From Salinicola lusitanus (GTDB lineage: Bacteria > Pseudomonadota > Gammaproteobacteria > Pseudomonadales > Halomonadaceae), in NCBI RefSeq assembly GCF_003206045.1, contig NZ_PZJM01000002.1, positions 346,673 through 410,672 of the forward strand: a DNA stretch of 64,000 nucleotides. The letters run 5' to 3'. Shown piece after piece: positions 47,503 to 56,595 of the stretch. Made by a program: the position numbers and the translations under genes. How positions within the stretch are numbered: position 1 is the first letter of the stretch; every line of letters begins with the position of its first letter. Under the pieces are notes generated by a model. It was given only the letters and a program-made list of their open reading frames with translations, made no database searches and was not told where the DNA came from.

Positions 47503-48402
47503 TCATGGGTCGATACCCAAACCCCAGTGCTGCGGAGTCTGTTCGAAGCTCTCGATCAGCAGTTCGGTGAGGGCGCGGATCTTGCGGGCAGGATACTGGC
47601 CTGGCGGCCGGACGACGTAGGCTCCTGCCGGCGGGGGCGGATGATCCGTCATTACCGATACCAGCGCCCCGCTGGCCACGTGCTCATGGGTGAGGCAATC
47701 GGGCAGGTAGCCGATCCCGAGCCCGGCGACAGCCGCGGCGACCAGGGCGAGACCGTTGTCGGCCTTGAAGCTGCCCTGCGGGCGAACCGTGATGGTCCTG
47801 TCGCCATCCAGGAGTTGCCAGGCCTCGGTACCTTGCATGAGGGCCTGATGCTCGACGAGTTCGTCCGGCGTTGCGGGCGCGCCGTGCGCCGCGATATAGC
47901 TCGGGCTGGCGACGAGCTTCCCGGAGATCGGACCGACGCGTCTCGCAACCAGGTCCGAGTCCTGCAGGTAGCCGACCCGTATCGCGCAATCAAAGCCCTC
48001 CGAGACCAGGTCCACGAAGCGGTCGCTGTAGCTGGTGTGGATATGAAGCCGCGGGTGACGCCGCGCCATTTCTGCCAGCACGGGGGCGAAATGCGTCGGG
48101 CCGAAGGATAGCGGAGCGGCGACACGCAAGCGGCCGCGAAGATCGCCGGCGGGAAGGATCGTTTCCCTGGCCACGTCGATCTCGGCGCAGACTCTCGCTG
48201 CATAGTCACGAAACGTGGCGCCGGCTTCGGTAAGCGCGGCGCCGCGGGTCGTTCGTGCCAGAAGCTGGACCCCCAACTCCGATTCGAGCCGCGACAACCG
48301 CCGACTGACGATCGACTTGGAGACGCCAAGCCGCCGAGCGGCGGGCGAAACACCTCCCGAGTCGGCGATTTCCACGAACGTCTGCAGCTCTTCGATATCC
48401 AT
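47503..48402 (-). CDS. LysR-family regulator
   Basis: A 299-residue LTTR (IEELQTFVEIADSGGVSPAARRLGVSKSIVSRRLSRLE) of the CrgA/YhjC-like branch. It is divergent from the isochorismatase-family gene at 48553, which is its likely target. The start at 48402 has GGGGAA upstream; the frame is open to 48525. Confidence 0.92.
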   Translation of the reverse strand: MDIEELQTFVEIADSGGVSPAARRLGVSKSIVSRRLSRLESELGVQLLARTTRGAALTEAGATFRDYAARVCAEIDVARETILPAGDLRGRLRVAAPLSFGPTHFAPVLAEMARRHPRLHIHTSYSDRFVDLVSEGFDCAIRVGYLQDSDLVARRVGPISGKLVASPSYIAAHGAPATPDELVEHQALMQGTEAWQLLDGDRTITVRPQGSFKADNGLALVAAAVAGLGIGYLPDCLTHEHVASGALVSVMTDHPPPPAGAYVVRPPGQYPARKIRALTELLIESFEQTPQHWGLGIDP

Positions 48403-48552
48403 TTCGCGTTCCCCATTTCGCGACACAGCAAGACACGGATGGCCACTACCGAATCCGCTCCACGAACGGCAATGTCCCTCCAGGCAGCGTCGCGGATGGC
48501 GCCGCCTCCTCGTACAACAATCCAACCATCATGACAGATATGGAGAATCGCC

Positions 48553-49206
48553 ATGACCTTTCGCAACGGCCTTGAATCACTCCTTCGCCCTGAAGATTCG
48601 GTACTCGTCCTGATCGACCATCAGCCTTACCAGCTCGCGAACCTGAACAGCCACGACCCGCAAGCCGTGGTCAACTCCACGACGGCGCTGGCGAAGTTGG
48701 CAAAGGCCTTCGATGTGCCGACCATTCTCACCAGCGTCATCGCGGGGCGCGGTGGTCTGCTATTCCTACAGATCACCGATGTCTTTCCGGACCAGGAAGT
48801 CATCGACCGGACCTGGGTGAACACTTGGCAGGACGAGAATGTGGTGGAGGCGGTCAAGGCGACCGGCCGCAAGCAGTTGATCATCGCCGGGCTGTGGACC
48901 GAAGTCTGCGTCGCCATGCCTGTCATCCAGGCTGCCGGCGAAGGCTGGGACGTGACCGTGATCACCGATGCGTCGGGCGGAATTTCGAAGGAGTCTCACG
49001 AGGTGGCGGTCCAGCGCATGATCGCCGCCGGTGCCAACCCGATGACCGTGATGGCGCTCGCCGGCGAATGGCAGCGCGACTGGGCTCGCACCGAGCATGT
49101 CGAGGAACTGACCGAGATTCTCATCCAGCACTTCAGCGGCAGCGGCATCGCCTATCTCTGGGAACAGCAACTGCTCAATACGCCGGTGCCCGGCAACGCG
49201 GACTGA
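48553..49206 (+). CDS. Isochorismatase-like (YcaC-type) cysteine hydrolase
   Basis: A 217-residue cysteine hydrolase. VLVLIDHQPYQ gives the catalytic Asp, and AGLWTEVCVAMP gives the nucleophile Cys and cis-peptide motif. This subgroup (YcaC) is octameric with no settled substrate. It is divergent from a LysR regulator and followed by an alpha/beta hydrolase gene after about 100 nt. Confidence 0.9.
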   Translation: MTFRNGLESLLRPEDSVLVLIDHQPYQLANLNSHDPQAVVNSTTALAKLAKAFDVPTILTSVIAGRGGLLFLQITDVFPDQEVIDRTWVNTWQDENVVEAVKATGRKQLIIAGLWTEVCVAMPVIQAAGEGWDVTVITDASGGISKESHEVAVQRMIAAGANPMTVMALAGEWQRDWARTEHVEELTEILIQHFSGSGIAYLWEQQLLNTPVPGNAD

Positions 49207-49307
49207 TCCCTTGGGGCGTGGCGGGCCTCGGACGCGAGCCGTCGAGGTCCGTCGCCCGCCACTACGCAGTAACGACACCGAACCACGCTGAACAAGAGAC
49301 TATCCCG

Positions 49308-50138
49308 ATGGCGACAATCACGACGCAGGACGGCATCAAGCTCTTCTACAAGGACTGGGGGTCGAAAACGGCCCAGCCCATCGTCTTTCACCATGGCTGG
49401 CCATTATCGTCGGACGACTGGGACAGCCAGATGCTGTTCTTTCTGTCCCGAGGCTATCGCGTCATCGCATTCGATCGACGCGGACATGGTCGTTCCGAGC
49501 AGCCCGACACGGGGAACGACATGGATACCTATGCGGCAGATGTCGCGACCCTGGCACGCGAACTCGATCTGAAGAAAGCGATTCATGTCGGCCACTCGAC
49601 GGGGGGCGGGGAGGTCATCCGCTATGTCGCCCGCAGCGAGTCGGGCCGTGTCGCCAAAGCCGTGCTGATAGGTGCCGTGACGCCGATCATGCTGGCGACA
49701 CCACGACATCCGGAAGGCTTGCCGATGGAGGTGTTCGATGGATTCCGGCAGGCGCTTTCGCACAATCGCGCGCAGTTTTTTCTCGACGTGCCCAGTGGCC
49801 CCTTCTACGGCTTCAACCGCGAGGGTGCCGAAATCAGCGAGGGATTGATCAGGAACTGGTGGCGTCAGGGAATGATGGGCAGCGCGAAAGCTCACTTCGA
49901 CTGCATCGCCGCCTTCTCGGAAACCGACTTCACCGACGATCTGAAGGCGGTGTCCCTGCCGGTGCTGCTGATGCACGGAGAGGATGACCAGGTGGTGCCG
50001 GTCGATGCCACGGCTCGCCAGGCGATCGAGCTGTTGCCCAACGGCATACTGAAGACCTACCCCGGCCTGTCGCACGGGATGTTCGCCACGCACCCAGAGC
50101 TCATCAACGCCGACCTGATGGGATTCTTCCAGAGCTGA
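49308..50138 (+). CDS. Alpha/beta hydrolase, non-haem chloroperoxidase/arylesterase type
   Basis: A 276-residue enzyme. The nucleophile elbow GHSTGG, an Asp in MHGEDDQVVPVD and the His in GLSHGMF form the triad. The N-terminal IVFHHGWPLSSDDWD is typical of cofactor-free haloperoxidases and arylesterases. The start at 49308 follows a short gap after the hydrolase gene and likely lies in its transcript. Confidence 0.92.
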   Translation: MATITTQDGIKLFYKDWGSKTAQPIVFHHGWPLSSDDWDSQMLFFLSRGYRVIAFDRRGHGRSEQPDTGNDMDTYAADVATLARELDLKKAIHVGHSTGGGEVIRYVARSESGRVAKAVLIGAVTPIMLATPRHPEGLPMEVFDGFRQALSHNRAQFFLDVPSGPFYGFNREGAEISEGLIRNWWRQGMMGSAKAHFDCIAAFSETDFTDDLKAVSLPVLLMHGEDDQVVPVDATARQAIELLPNGILKTYPGLSHGMFATHPELINADLMGFFQS

Positions 50139-50341
50139 AACCGGGGATGACCAGCCGCCGCTGGCATCTCAGTGAAGATCCGCGCCGGTTTCGAGCCACG
50201 AATGCAATGGCCAGCATGGAGCATTGCCGTGAAGACGCGGACTGCTTCGGGGGTGGCATCGTCGTCCCCCCCTTATTGTGGCCAGCCCCGTCCAGGGGCC
50301 GCCATATCTTGACCACTTTTCTCTTTCTTGGGTGAACAGCG

Positions 50342-50908
50342 ATGACTCAAATTGTGGGTATAGCGGGAAGCCTGCGGCATGCCTCTTTCAATCTCGGTCT
50401 GCTACGAGCGGCAGCGGAAATGATGCCTGATGGCACGAGGCTTGAAGTAAAAAGCATCGCAGGCATCCCGCTTCTCAACACGGATGAGGAAGCCCAATCG
50501 GGCACTCCTCCGGCAGTCGACGATCTCAAGCGCGCGATAGCGGCGGCCGACGGCGTGATTCTGGCCACGCCGGAATACAACAACGGCATTCCTGGTGTAT
50601 TCAAGAATGCCATCGACTGGGCCTCACGACCCGCGACCGACATTCCGCGAGTTTTTGGTGGCAAGCCATTCGCGGTGATTGGAGCCTCACCGGGTGCTTT
50701 CGGGACCTTGTTGGCACAGGATGCCTGGCTTCCCGTGCTGCGGATGCTTGGCGTCGACCTCTGGTCCGGCGAGCGATTGGTCGTGTCACGTGCGGGTCAG
50801 AATTTTGATGATGATGGCAATCTCGTCGATACCGAGGTAAGAGACCGCCTGCAGGCTTATCTGGCGAAGTTCGTCGTTCACGTTCGGTCCCATACCAGGG
50901 AGCGTTGA
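50342..50908 (+). CDS. NADPH-dependent FMN reductase
   Basis: A 188-residue flavodoxin-fold quinone/chromate/FMN reductase. VGIAGSLRHASFNLGLL binds the FMN phosphate, and TPEYNNGIPGVFKNAIDWASRP is the isoalloxazine loop. Such enzymes also reduce quinones or chromate. It is preceded by about 200 bases with no gene and is probably a separate unit. Confidence 0.93.
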   Translation: MTQIVGIAGSLRHASFNLGLLRAAAEMMPDGTRLEVKSIAGIPLLNTDEEAQSGTPPAVDDLKRAIAAADGVILATPEYNNGIPGVFKNAIDWASRPATDIPRVFGGKPFAVIGASPGAFGTLLAQDAWLPVLRMLGVDLWSGERLVVSRAGQNFDDDGNLVDTEVRDRLQAYLAKFVVHVRSHTRER

Positions 50909-51179
50909 GTTCCCAGCTAGAGCCGGAAGACTCGGCCGGTGCGGGAATCGACAAGCGAGGATCAGCTCGATGAACGGGATTCTCGACTGGCCCGGGGGCG
51001 ATGATCGCCGAGTCAAGACACCGCCTGCGACCGATGCAGCCGCCGCGAAGAAACTGTCAGCATGGGCCTGACGATTGAGAGACCGAGCCCTTCCGTCCGG
51101 CATCTCTCCGAGGCACGCCGTCGGTAGATGTCGCTCACGGAGTGTCGGGCGCGCCGGCGGTATTCCGGTTCGCCGCCGG

Positions 51180-52115
51180 TCAACTCGGCAGCGGTATATG
51201 CTCCTCGCGGTCGTCCACCGGAAGATCGAAGCGCCCATTGCCCCAGTCTTCGGCGCGCCATTCGGCCTTGGCCTCCTCGATGCGCTCGCGAGAAGAGGCG
51301 ACGAAGTTCCACCAGATGTAGCGAGGACCGCCGAGCGTGGCGCCGCCCAGGATCATCAGCCGTGCCCCGCCTCCACCGGCGGCGACGGTAATGCGGTCGC
51401 CGGGCCGGAAAACCATCATCTGAGGCGCGGCGTAATCCTGGCCGGCGATCGAGATCGAGCCCTCGACGATATAGATGCCCCGATCCTCGTGGTCGTCCGG
51501 TAGCGGCAGCAGGCTTCCCGCTTCGAGCGTCACCTCGGCGTAGAAGGTCTCGGAGAACATCGTGACAGGGGCGGTCTTGCCGTAAGCGCTACCGAGGATC
51601 AGCCGAACATGCGCACCGCCATCCTCGATGACCGGCAGCGTCGCCTTGCCATGATGCTCGAACGTGGGCGCCATGTCCTCGTGGCTTTCGGGGAGCGCCA
51701 GCCAGGTCTGGATTCCGAACAGGCTGTTGGCGGCATTTCGGGCAGCGCTCGTCGTGCGTTCGGAGTGGGTAACGCCGCGTCCGGCGACCATCCAGTTCAC
51801 TGCGCCAGGCTGAATGATCTGGTCGGCCCCGGTGCTGTCGCGGTGATGGAAATCCCCGCGAAAAAGGTAGGTCACCGTGCCGAGACCGATATGCGGGTGT
51901 GGGCGGACATCGATGCCCTGGCCGGTCAACAGTTCGGCCGGCCCGGCCTGGTCGAAGAAAATGAACGGCCCGACCATCTGCCGCTTGGGTGCCGGTAGCG
52001 CGCGTCGAACTTCGAATCCCCCCAGGTCGCGGGCGCGGGGAATGATCAATGTCTCGATCGCGTCGATGCCAACGTCATTGGGGCAGCCGGGCTCGAATGC
52101 GGGATTCCAGCTCAT
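51180..52115 (-). CDS. Pirin family protein
   Basis: A 311-residue bicupin. The N-terminal cupin has the metal motif PHPHIGLGTVTYLF-G-FHHRDSTG, and the second half holds the pirin C-terminal domain. Bacterial pirins act as quercetinases or as partners of metabolic enzymes. Reads convergently with the FMN reductase; the 270 bases between them hold no gene. Confidence 0.93.
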   Translation of the reverse strand: MSWNPAFEPGCPNDVGIDAIETLIIPRARDLGGFEVRRALPAPKRQMVGPFIFFDQAGPAELLTGQGIDVRPHPHIGLGTVTYLFRGDFHHRDSTGADQIIQPGAVNWMVAGRGVTHSERTTSAARNAANSLFGIQTWLALPESHEDMAPTFEHHGKATLPVIEDGGAHVRLILGSAYGKTAPVTMFSETFYAEVTLEAGSLLPLPDDHEDRGIYIVEGSISIAGQDYAAPQMMVFRPGDRITVAAGGGGARLMILGGATLGGPRYIWWNFVASSRERIEEAKAEWRAEDWGNGRFDLPVDDREEHIPLPS

Positions 52116-52538
52116 GGGGCTCTTTCCTCCTCGGCAGGTGCCGCGGGAGTGAAGTCGGACCCGCTGCCATCAAGCATCAATTTAGCGCTCGGAGCGTTTT
52201 GATGACTAGTCCTGGAGACCGTCCGACCGTGTTGCTGAACGGGGAACGCCAAAGACGCTGCGACGCGATGGCGCCTGACGATCGATTTGAAGGCAGAATC
52301 TAGCATCGCTTGTTGCGCCGTTCGCGCCAGGCCGACACGCTGGCACTCATCGACGACGCGCGGGCCCTGCGCGATGAACCGGGTACCCGGCTCTTCACCA
52401 CGGCACGCTCCAACCTCGTCCGGAAACGGCGCGGGTATCGACGACCGGGAGATCACCCCACTGCAGAGGAATCGTAGCCGGATGGCGACGAGCAAACCGC
52501 TTCGCCCACTGCCGTCCAAAGATGCGGCTTGTCAGAAG
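52116..52538. other. Gap without a recognised gene
   Basis: About 420 bases between the pirin and LysE genes. An open frame runs through it on the minus strand, and another on the plus strand, but neither resembles a known family and no ribosome binding site supports them. It may be a decayed gene. Confidence 0.4.
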
Positions 52539-53150
52539 TCAGCGCTGACTATAGGCCAGGCGCGCGGCGAACAGCAGCAGCACCATACCGGTAGTTCTAT
52601 CCAGCCACTGGATAACATGCGCTTTGCGCAGGAAGCGACCGAGCGGTCGAGTCGCGGCGATGAGCGTCAGGGACCACGCCGAACCAATCAGCACGTGAAT
52701 GGCCACGAGTCCAAACGTCCAGACGACTAACGGGCTACCTTGGGGAATGAATTGAGGAAGGAATGACGCATAGAAGACACCGACCTTTGGATTCAGCGCG
52801 TTTCCCAGAACGCCTTTCAGGAACCAGTTTTCACGCTTGACCGGGTGGACATCGACCAGTCCGATACTGCAGCGAGGCGAAAGCACCATGTTCAGACCCA
52901 GCCAGCACAGGTAGGCAGCGCCACAATACTTCAGCACGTTGTAAGCGAGTTCTGAAACGGCAACGATAGCGCCCAGACCAAAGGCGACCGCCGCTCCCCA
53001 GAGAAAACAGCCGACATTGATTCCGAGCGCGGCCTTCACCGCCTGCCCGGGACCCTCAATCGAAGCCGTTCTGAACACCAGCGCCGTATCGAGACCGGGA
53101 GTCAAGGTGAGCAATGTGGCCGCGAAGATGAAAGCCATTATGTTTTCCAT
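52539..53150 (-). CDS. LysE/RhtB family amino-acid exporter
   Basis: A 203-residue six-helix membrane protein. The LysE motif TLTPGLDTALVFRTA is near the N-terminus, and LKGVLGNALNPKVGVFYASFLPQF is the second signature. It exports amino acids or derivatives such as threonine and homoserine lactone. It marks the last clearly chromosomal gene before the mobile region. Confidence 0.92.
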   Translation of the reverse strand: MENIMAFIFAATLLTLTPGLDTALVFRTASIEGPGQAVKAALGINVGCFLWGAAVAFGLGAIVAVSELAYNVLKYCGAAYLCWLGLNMVLSPRCSIGLVDVHPVKRENWFLKGVLGNALNPKVGVFYASFLPQFIPQGSPLVVWTFGLVAIHVLIGSAWSLTLIAATRPLGRFLRKAHVIQWLDRTTGMVLLLFAARLAYSQR

Positions 53151-53269
53151 GGCGGCTCGCGATGTAGCACTCGATAGGTGATCAAAAACCCCAGCTGCAA
53201 GCAGCTCATGGCAACAAGCATCTCATGGCAATTAGCCGCTTTTATCTACGTAGCCAATCTACGCAAACG

Positions 53270-53295
53270 AAAAAACCGCCTCGATGGGCGGTTTT
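53270..53295. terminator. Hairpin at the left edge of the mobile region
   Basis: AAAACCGCC and GGCGGTTTT form a bidirectional terminator-like stem. A similar stem occurs at 55606-55629, beside the tRNA-Thr fragment. It may mark the boundary of the older element. Confidence 0.6.
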
Positions 53296-53304
53296 CTCGC
53301 AACC

Positions 53305-53711
53305 ACTACGCCACTTGGCCTTAACCTGCTGCGGCTTGAAGAGTCACTCTCAGCCGCGCACCTGCGGCTGGTCTCGATCTACTTTGAGAACCTGAGTTGG
53401 CAAGACTACATCGCCCGGTACGACCGCGCCCACACCCTGTTCTACCTCGACCCGCCGTACTGGCAGACTGAGGGCTACGGGGTGCCGTTCGGCATCGAAG
53501 AGTATGAACAGATGGCCGAGACCTCGGTAAGCTCAAGGGCAAGGCGATTATCTCGCTGAACGACCACCCCGACATCCGCCGCATGTTCGCTGCCTACCAC
53601 ATCGAGACTACCGACATCCGCTACACCGTCGGCGGCGGCAAGGGCCAGGAGGCTCGCGAGGTGCTGATATTCAGTTGGGATGTGGAGGCCGAGCCGGCGG
53701 GGCTATTCTGA
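53305..53711 (+). pseudogene. Broken DNA adenine methylase (D12 class), copy 1
   Basis: The C-terminal half of a phage-type N6-adenine methylase. The motif FYLDPPYWQTEGYG is intact, but the N-terminal SAM-binding part is absent. A missing base near 53523 shifts the frame; after it LKGKAIISLNDHPDIRRMF continues to a stop at 53711. A second partial copy lies at 54286-54459. Confidence 0.88.
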
Positions 53712-53730
53712 CTACTTAGAGGAGAATGCA

Positions 53731-53910
53731 GTGAAGATGACAGTAGGTGAATTCCGGAAAGAACTTGCAGCATTCAAGGATGACGACGAGCTGTCGTTTT
53801 GTGGCCTGGACTTTTATCGGCTCAAACGGCGAGGAGAGGATCTGGTGCAGGTCGAGTTCGACCAGCAGGTGTACACGGATGACGATGGGAAGGTGGTGAT
53901 AGAAAATTAG
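53731..53910 (+). CDS. Small acidic hypothetical protein
   Basis: A 59-residue protein beginning with GTG, with GAGGAG 7 nt upstream (VKMTVGEFRKELAAF start). It is rich in Asp and Glu with a likely alpha-beta fold. It follows the broken methylase by 19 nt, as an accessory gene in a phage cassette might. No family was recognised. Confidence 0.6.
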   Translation: MKMTVGEFRKELAAFKDDDELSFCGLDFYRLKRRGEDLVQVEFDQQVYTDDDGKVVIEN

Positions 53911-53952
53911 GATGACTGATGCTCAGGTACCTCTTGCGCCTGAAGCTGGGAG

Positions 53953-54186
53953 CTAGCTCTGAAAACTCGTGGAGCTAGCTGCTATCTCTCTGCATATCCA
54001 ACCTTGGACGCATTGCAGGCGGTTCTCGACTCGATACTTTGACCATCCGTGGGGCAGCTCAAAGCGATACCGGCGTCCCATGACTTGAATCCTTACGATA
54101 AGGTCGAGGCCATCACTGATAGACACCAGGTGTTTTCCCAAACATTCATGGGCTAGAGCTCTTAGCTCAGCGATCGGTACAGACAT
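53953..54186 (-). CDS. Small hypothetical protein
   Basis: A 77-residue protein (MSVPIAELRALAHECLGKHL start) with GGAG placed 7 nt before this ATG. It lies antisense between the two methylase fragments, so it may have been brought in when they were duplicated. No family was recognised. Confidence 0.55.
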   Translation of the reverse strand: MSVPIAELRALAHECLGKHLVSISDGLDLIVRIQVMGRRYRFELPHGWSKYRVENRLQCVQGWICREIAASSTSFQS

Positions 54187-54285
54187 TCTCATACTCCTAC
54201 AAGGGTTAGAGGCATCAGCAACGCTGACGAAACTAGGCTTACACGCCTCTCGTGGGTCCACAAGCCCTATTCACCTTTTACCGAG

Positions 54286-54459
54286 CAAGAGGCAAAGCCA
54301 TCATCAGCCTCAACGACCATCCTGACATCCGGAAGGTGTTCGCTGACTACCAAGTCGAGAGCACCGACATCCACTACACCGTCGGGGCGGCAAGGGCCAA
54401 GAAGCCCGCGAGGTGCTGATGTTCAGTTGGGATGTGGAGGCTGAGCCGGCGGGGTTGTT
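54286..54459 (+). pseudogene. Broken DNA adenine methylase, copy 2 (3' end only)
   Basis: Repeats the last 175 bases of copy 1 (AIISLNDHPDIRKVF onward, FSWDVEAEPAGLF at the end) with many substitutions. One base is missing in the GTCGGGGCGGCAAG stretch compared with copy 1, and the stop codon is lost. The divergence suggests an exchange with a related phage rather than a recent duplication. Confidence 0.85.
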
Positions 54460-54486
54460 TAAAGTCACGCTAATGCGAGCAAAGAC

Positions 54487-55392
54487 ATGCATAGACCTGG
54501 TTTTTCGAAACAACATTTTGAGACTGCGCGTGAGTTTCTGGCTTACCTCGACCCTCTGGAAACTGATCGTTGGCCACAGAATAAATTCATTTTCCGGGGT
54601 CAGCCATCGGCGGGGCTGGATCTTATTCCATCAAGCTACCGCATCGAGGGCGTAGTCTCTGCACCGAAGAGGTGGGGCACCAAAGAGACCACCTGCGGAG
54701 ATCAGGTTCAGTTCGAGCAAGAGGTGATGCAACGATTCGTTCAGGCATGCGATAGCTCTGGATTCCCGGTACCTGGGGACAACGAGTACCTCAGAGCCAT
54801 TGTGACAAACCCAGCCCTGCGGACCAGGCCTGGCGACTGGCCCCCTCGCGAGGTGCATCACGCACTGGCGTTCGCTCAGCATCACGGGGTTCCCACTTGC
54901 CTTTTGGACTGGTCTCGTCGTGCGCATGTAGCTGCCTATTTTGCAGCATCATCTGCGTTGTCCAATCCGATGGAGGATGGACAACGGCTCGCGATATGGG
55001 CACTCAACAAGAAAAGCGAGGGGGCGCACATTGTCGAGGCTCCTGGAAGTACCAGCCCGAACCTCGCTGCCCAGTCCGGGCTGTTCACGGTTGCAAGTAT
55101 CTCGTCGTTTCATGATCAGCGGTTCCCAGAGGAAGAATCGCCCTTTTTACCCGAGGGTCTTCAACGTCAACCAAGACTATTCGCTCAAGAGTTAGAACCC
55201 TTCACGCTAGAGCTAATCACGGTAGGTGCGGACCAAGCCGCAGAGTTACTAAAGTCATGCCAGCTGCTAGGAGTATCTGGTGCAACTCTCTTCCCCGGCT
55301 ACGAGGGAATAGCTCACACACTTCGTGACTGGGCGAACGCCGAGCATCAGGGTTTTGATCCAGATGAGATTGGGCTACGCGAGCTATGGTGA
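54487..55392 (+). CDS. FRG-domain protein
   Basis: A 301-residue protein with the FRG signature: NKFIFRGQPSAGLDLIPSSY in the N-terminal half, then AQHHGVPTCLLDWSRRAHVAAYFA. FRG domains are found alone or in toxin and antiphage proteins in mobile DNA. No signal peptide is visible. The nearby remnants of a methylase and an integrase place it in a decayed element. The molecular function is not known. Confidence 0.88.
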   Translation: MHRPGFSKQHFETAREFLAYLDPLETDRWPQNKFIFRGQPSAGLDLIPSSYRIEGVVSAPKRWGTKETTCGDQVQFEQEVMQRFVQACDSSGFPVPGDNEYLRAIVTNPALRTRPGDWPPREVHHALAFAQHHGVPTCLLDWSRRAHVAAYFAASSALSNPMEDGQRLAIWALNKKSEGAHIVEAPGSTSPNLAAQSGLFTVASISSFHDQRFPEEESPFLPEGLQRQPRLFAQELEPFTLELITVGADQAAELLKSCQLLGVSGATLFPGYEGIAHTLRDWANAEHQGFDPDEIGLRELW

Positions 55393-55489
55393 AAGCGGCG
55401 CAGTGCCAAGTAGATCGCAAATACTGCTCGGATGGAGGAGTTAGCCGGTGCCAAATAGGACGCTAGGCGATGCCAAATACGGCGCGACG

Positions 55490-55594
55490 CTACATCATCA
55501 ATCCCTGGCGATGACGATGCGCTATGCCCACCTGGCGCCGGACAACCTCGAAGAAGCCACCAGACTGAATCCGTTGGCCAAGATGGACACTTAA
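55490..55594 (+). pseudogene. C-terminal fragment of a tyrosine integrase
   Basis: The frame reads QSLAMTMRYAHLAPDNLEEA to a stop at 55592-55594. This is the end of a phage tyrosine recombinase, with the catalytic Tyr in MRYAHL. The rest of the gene is missing. It lies 80 bp from the tRNA-Thr fragment, where an integrase gene would be in an element inserted at the same tRNA. Confidence 0.85.
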
Positions 55595-55605
55595 TGGACA
55601 CGCAC

Positions 55606-55629
55606 AAAAAAACCGCCTTGAAGGGCGGT
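55606..55629 (-). terminator. Terminator, probably that of the original tRNA-Thr(TGT)
   Basis: On the minus strand ACCGCC-CTTCAA-GGCGGT followed by seven Ts, 45 nt beyond the CCA end of the tRNA fragment. Confidence 0.8.
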
Positions 55630-55673
55630 CTCTTGAAAGGCTTAAAAAGCCTTTTGAATCAATCTCTAAGCTC

Positions 55674-55717
55674 TGGTGCCGACACCAGGAGTCGAACCCG
55701 GGACCTACTGATTACAA
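55674..55717 (-). repeat. tRNA-Thr(TGT) 3' fragment: left attachment site of the filamentous prophage
   Basis: 44 nt identical in form to the 3' end of a tRNA-Thr(TGT) gene, from the anticodon loop (TTGTAATCAG) through the T-arm (GGTTCGACTCC) to CCA. Sequence beyond the anticodon loop diverges abruptly. With the 3' end facing the left flank, it is what remains at the left end when an element inserts into a tRNA 3' end. The intact tRNA should lie beyond the right edge of the window. Confidence 0.85.
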
Positions 55718-55785
55718 GTTGTTGCAGAAAATCGACGCTGGCCGACTTTGTACGTAAAAACAGTCAGTTAGGGAGAATGAAACCG

Positions 55786-56595
55786 TCAATACCCGCCTCT
55801 AGGCGTCAACGCGGTTGACACTTGGTTGACACTCTGCGACTTAGTAAGTTTTTCTTCTTGAATACTCTCAGAAACAATATATCCGAAGCTAACGGCTGCA
55901 ACACAAAGAATCAAAATCAAATGCAGCCTAATACCTTCCAACTTCAAAAACCCAAATCTACTTTCTCTTTCAAACTCCTTTGATTTTAATGCCGACAATT
56001 TTGACCTAATGATATTCTGCTCCTTAATTGTTTCATAGTTCACGATGCTGATATCCTGCATTCTCTCACGCGCGACCCTTTTGCTAAGTTCTTGAAGCTT
56101 AGATCTAATTTCCTCTCCCGCGTTCTCCACCTCTTCGTAATCGCTCTTATGAAACTCATCAACGCCAACTAATTCTTCATATGTATTTAGAAACCTTACA
56201 AGCGTTATATCAAATCTCCTTGCTACCGAATTTGCTTCGGAGCTATAATTCATAACCGTTGCCATACGTTCTAAGTTCTCCTTCATTTCCTCTATAGTTC
56301 GACATTCAACATCCTCAACCCTCATATTCATGTAAGTTATTTTTTGGCTAAGCATAAGAAGACTATCAAGCGTACTACTTACATCCCTCATTAAATCCCA
56401 TCCCACTTTTAGCACATCATCAACAAGAGACTCCCTATATGCCTGCTCTTTATTTTTCATATTAAAAAGGACGGCAAAATAGCTGACAAGCGCTGCCAAA
56501 ATGCTGGCTTCAAAAACTATAAAATTTGATGACGATATTGACAGAACGGAAGACAACAACAAACCGAAACCAAAAGATAAAATAATATAACTCAT
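55786..56595 (-). CDS. Cargo membrane protein with coiled-coil middle
   Basis: A 269-residue, AT-rich gene product. Two N-terminal helices (YIILSFGFGLLLSSVLS and FEASILAALVSYFAVLF), a long charged helical region of about 170 residues, and a C-terminal helix (HLILILCVAAVSFGYIV) frame a cytoplasmic coiled coil. The ATG overlaps the stop of the DUF2726 gene (ATGA), and AAGGTGG precedes it. Codon use and base composition differ from the chromosomal genes. No family was recognised. Coupling to the DUF2726 protein suggests a two-part membrane system. Confidence 0.75.
   Translation of the reverse strand: MSYIILSFGFGLLLSSVLSISSSNFIVFEASILAALVSYFAVLFNMKNKEQAYRESLVDDVLKVGWDLMRDVSSTLDSLLMLSQKITYMNMRVEDVECRTIEEMKENLERMATVMNYSSEANSVARRFDITLVRFLNTYEELVGVDEFHKSDYEEVENAGEEIRSKLQELSKRVARERMQDISIVNYETIKEQNIIRSKLSALKSKEFERESRFGFLKLEGIRLHLILILCVAAVSFGYIVSESIQEEKLTKSQSVNQVSTALTPRGGY

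Noticed and set aside
52112-52519. A 135-codon minus-strand frame between pirin and LysE genes
   Set aside because: No family resemblance, no ribosome binding site, and it overlaps the pirin start.
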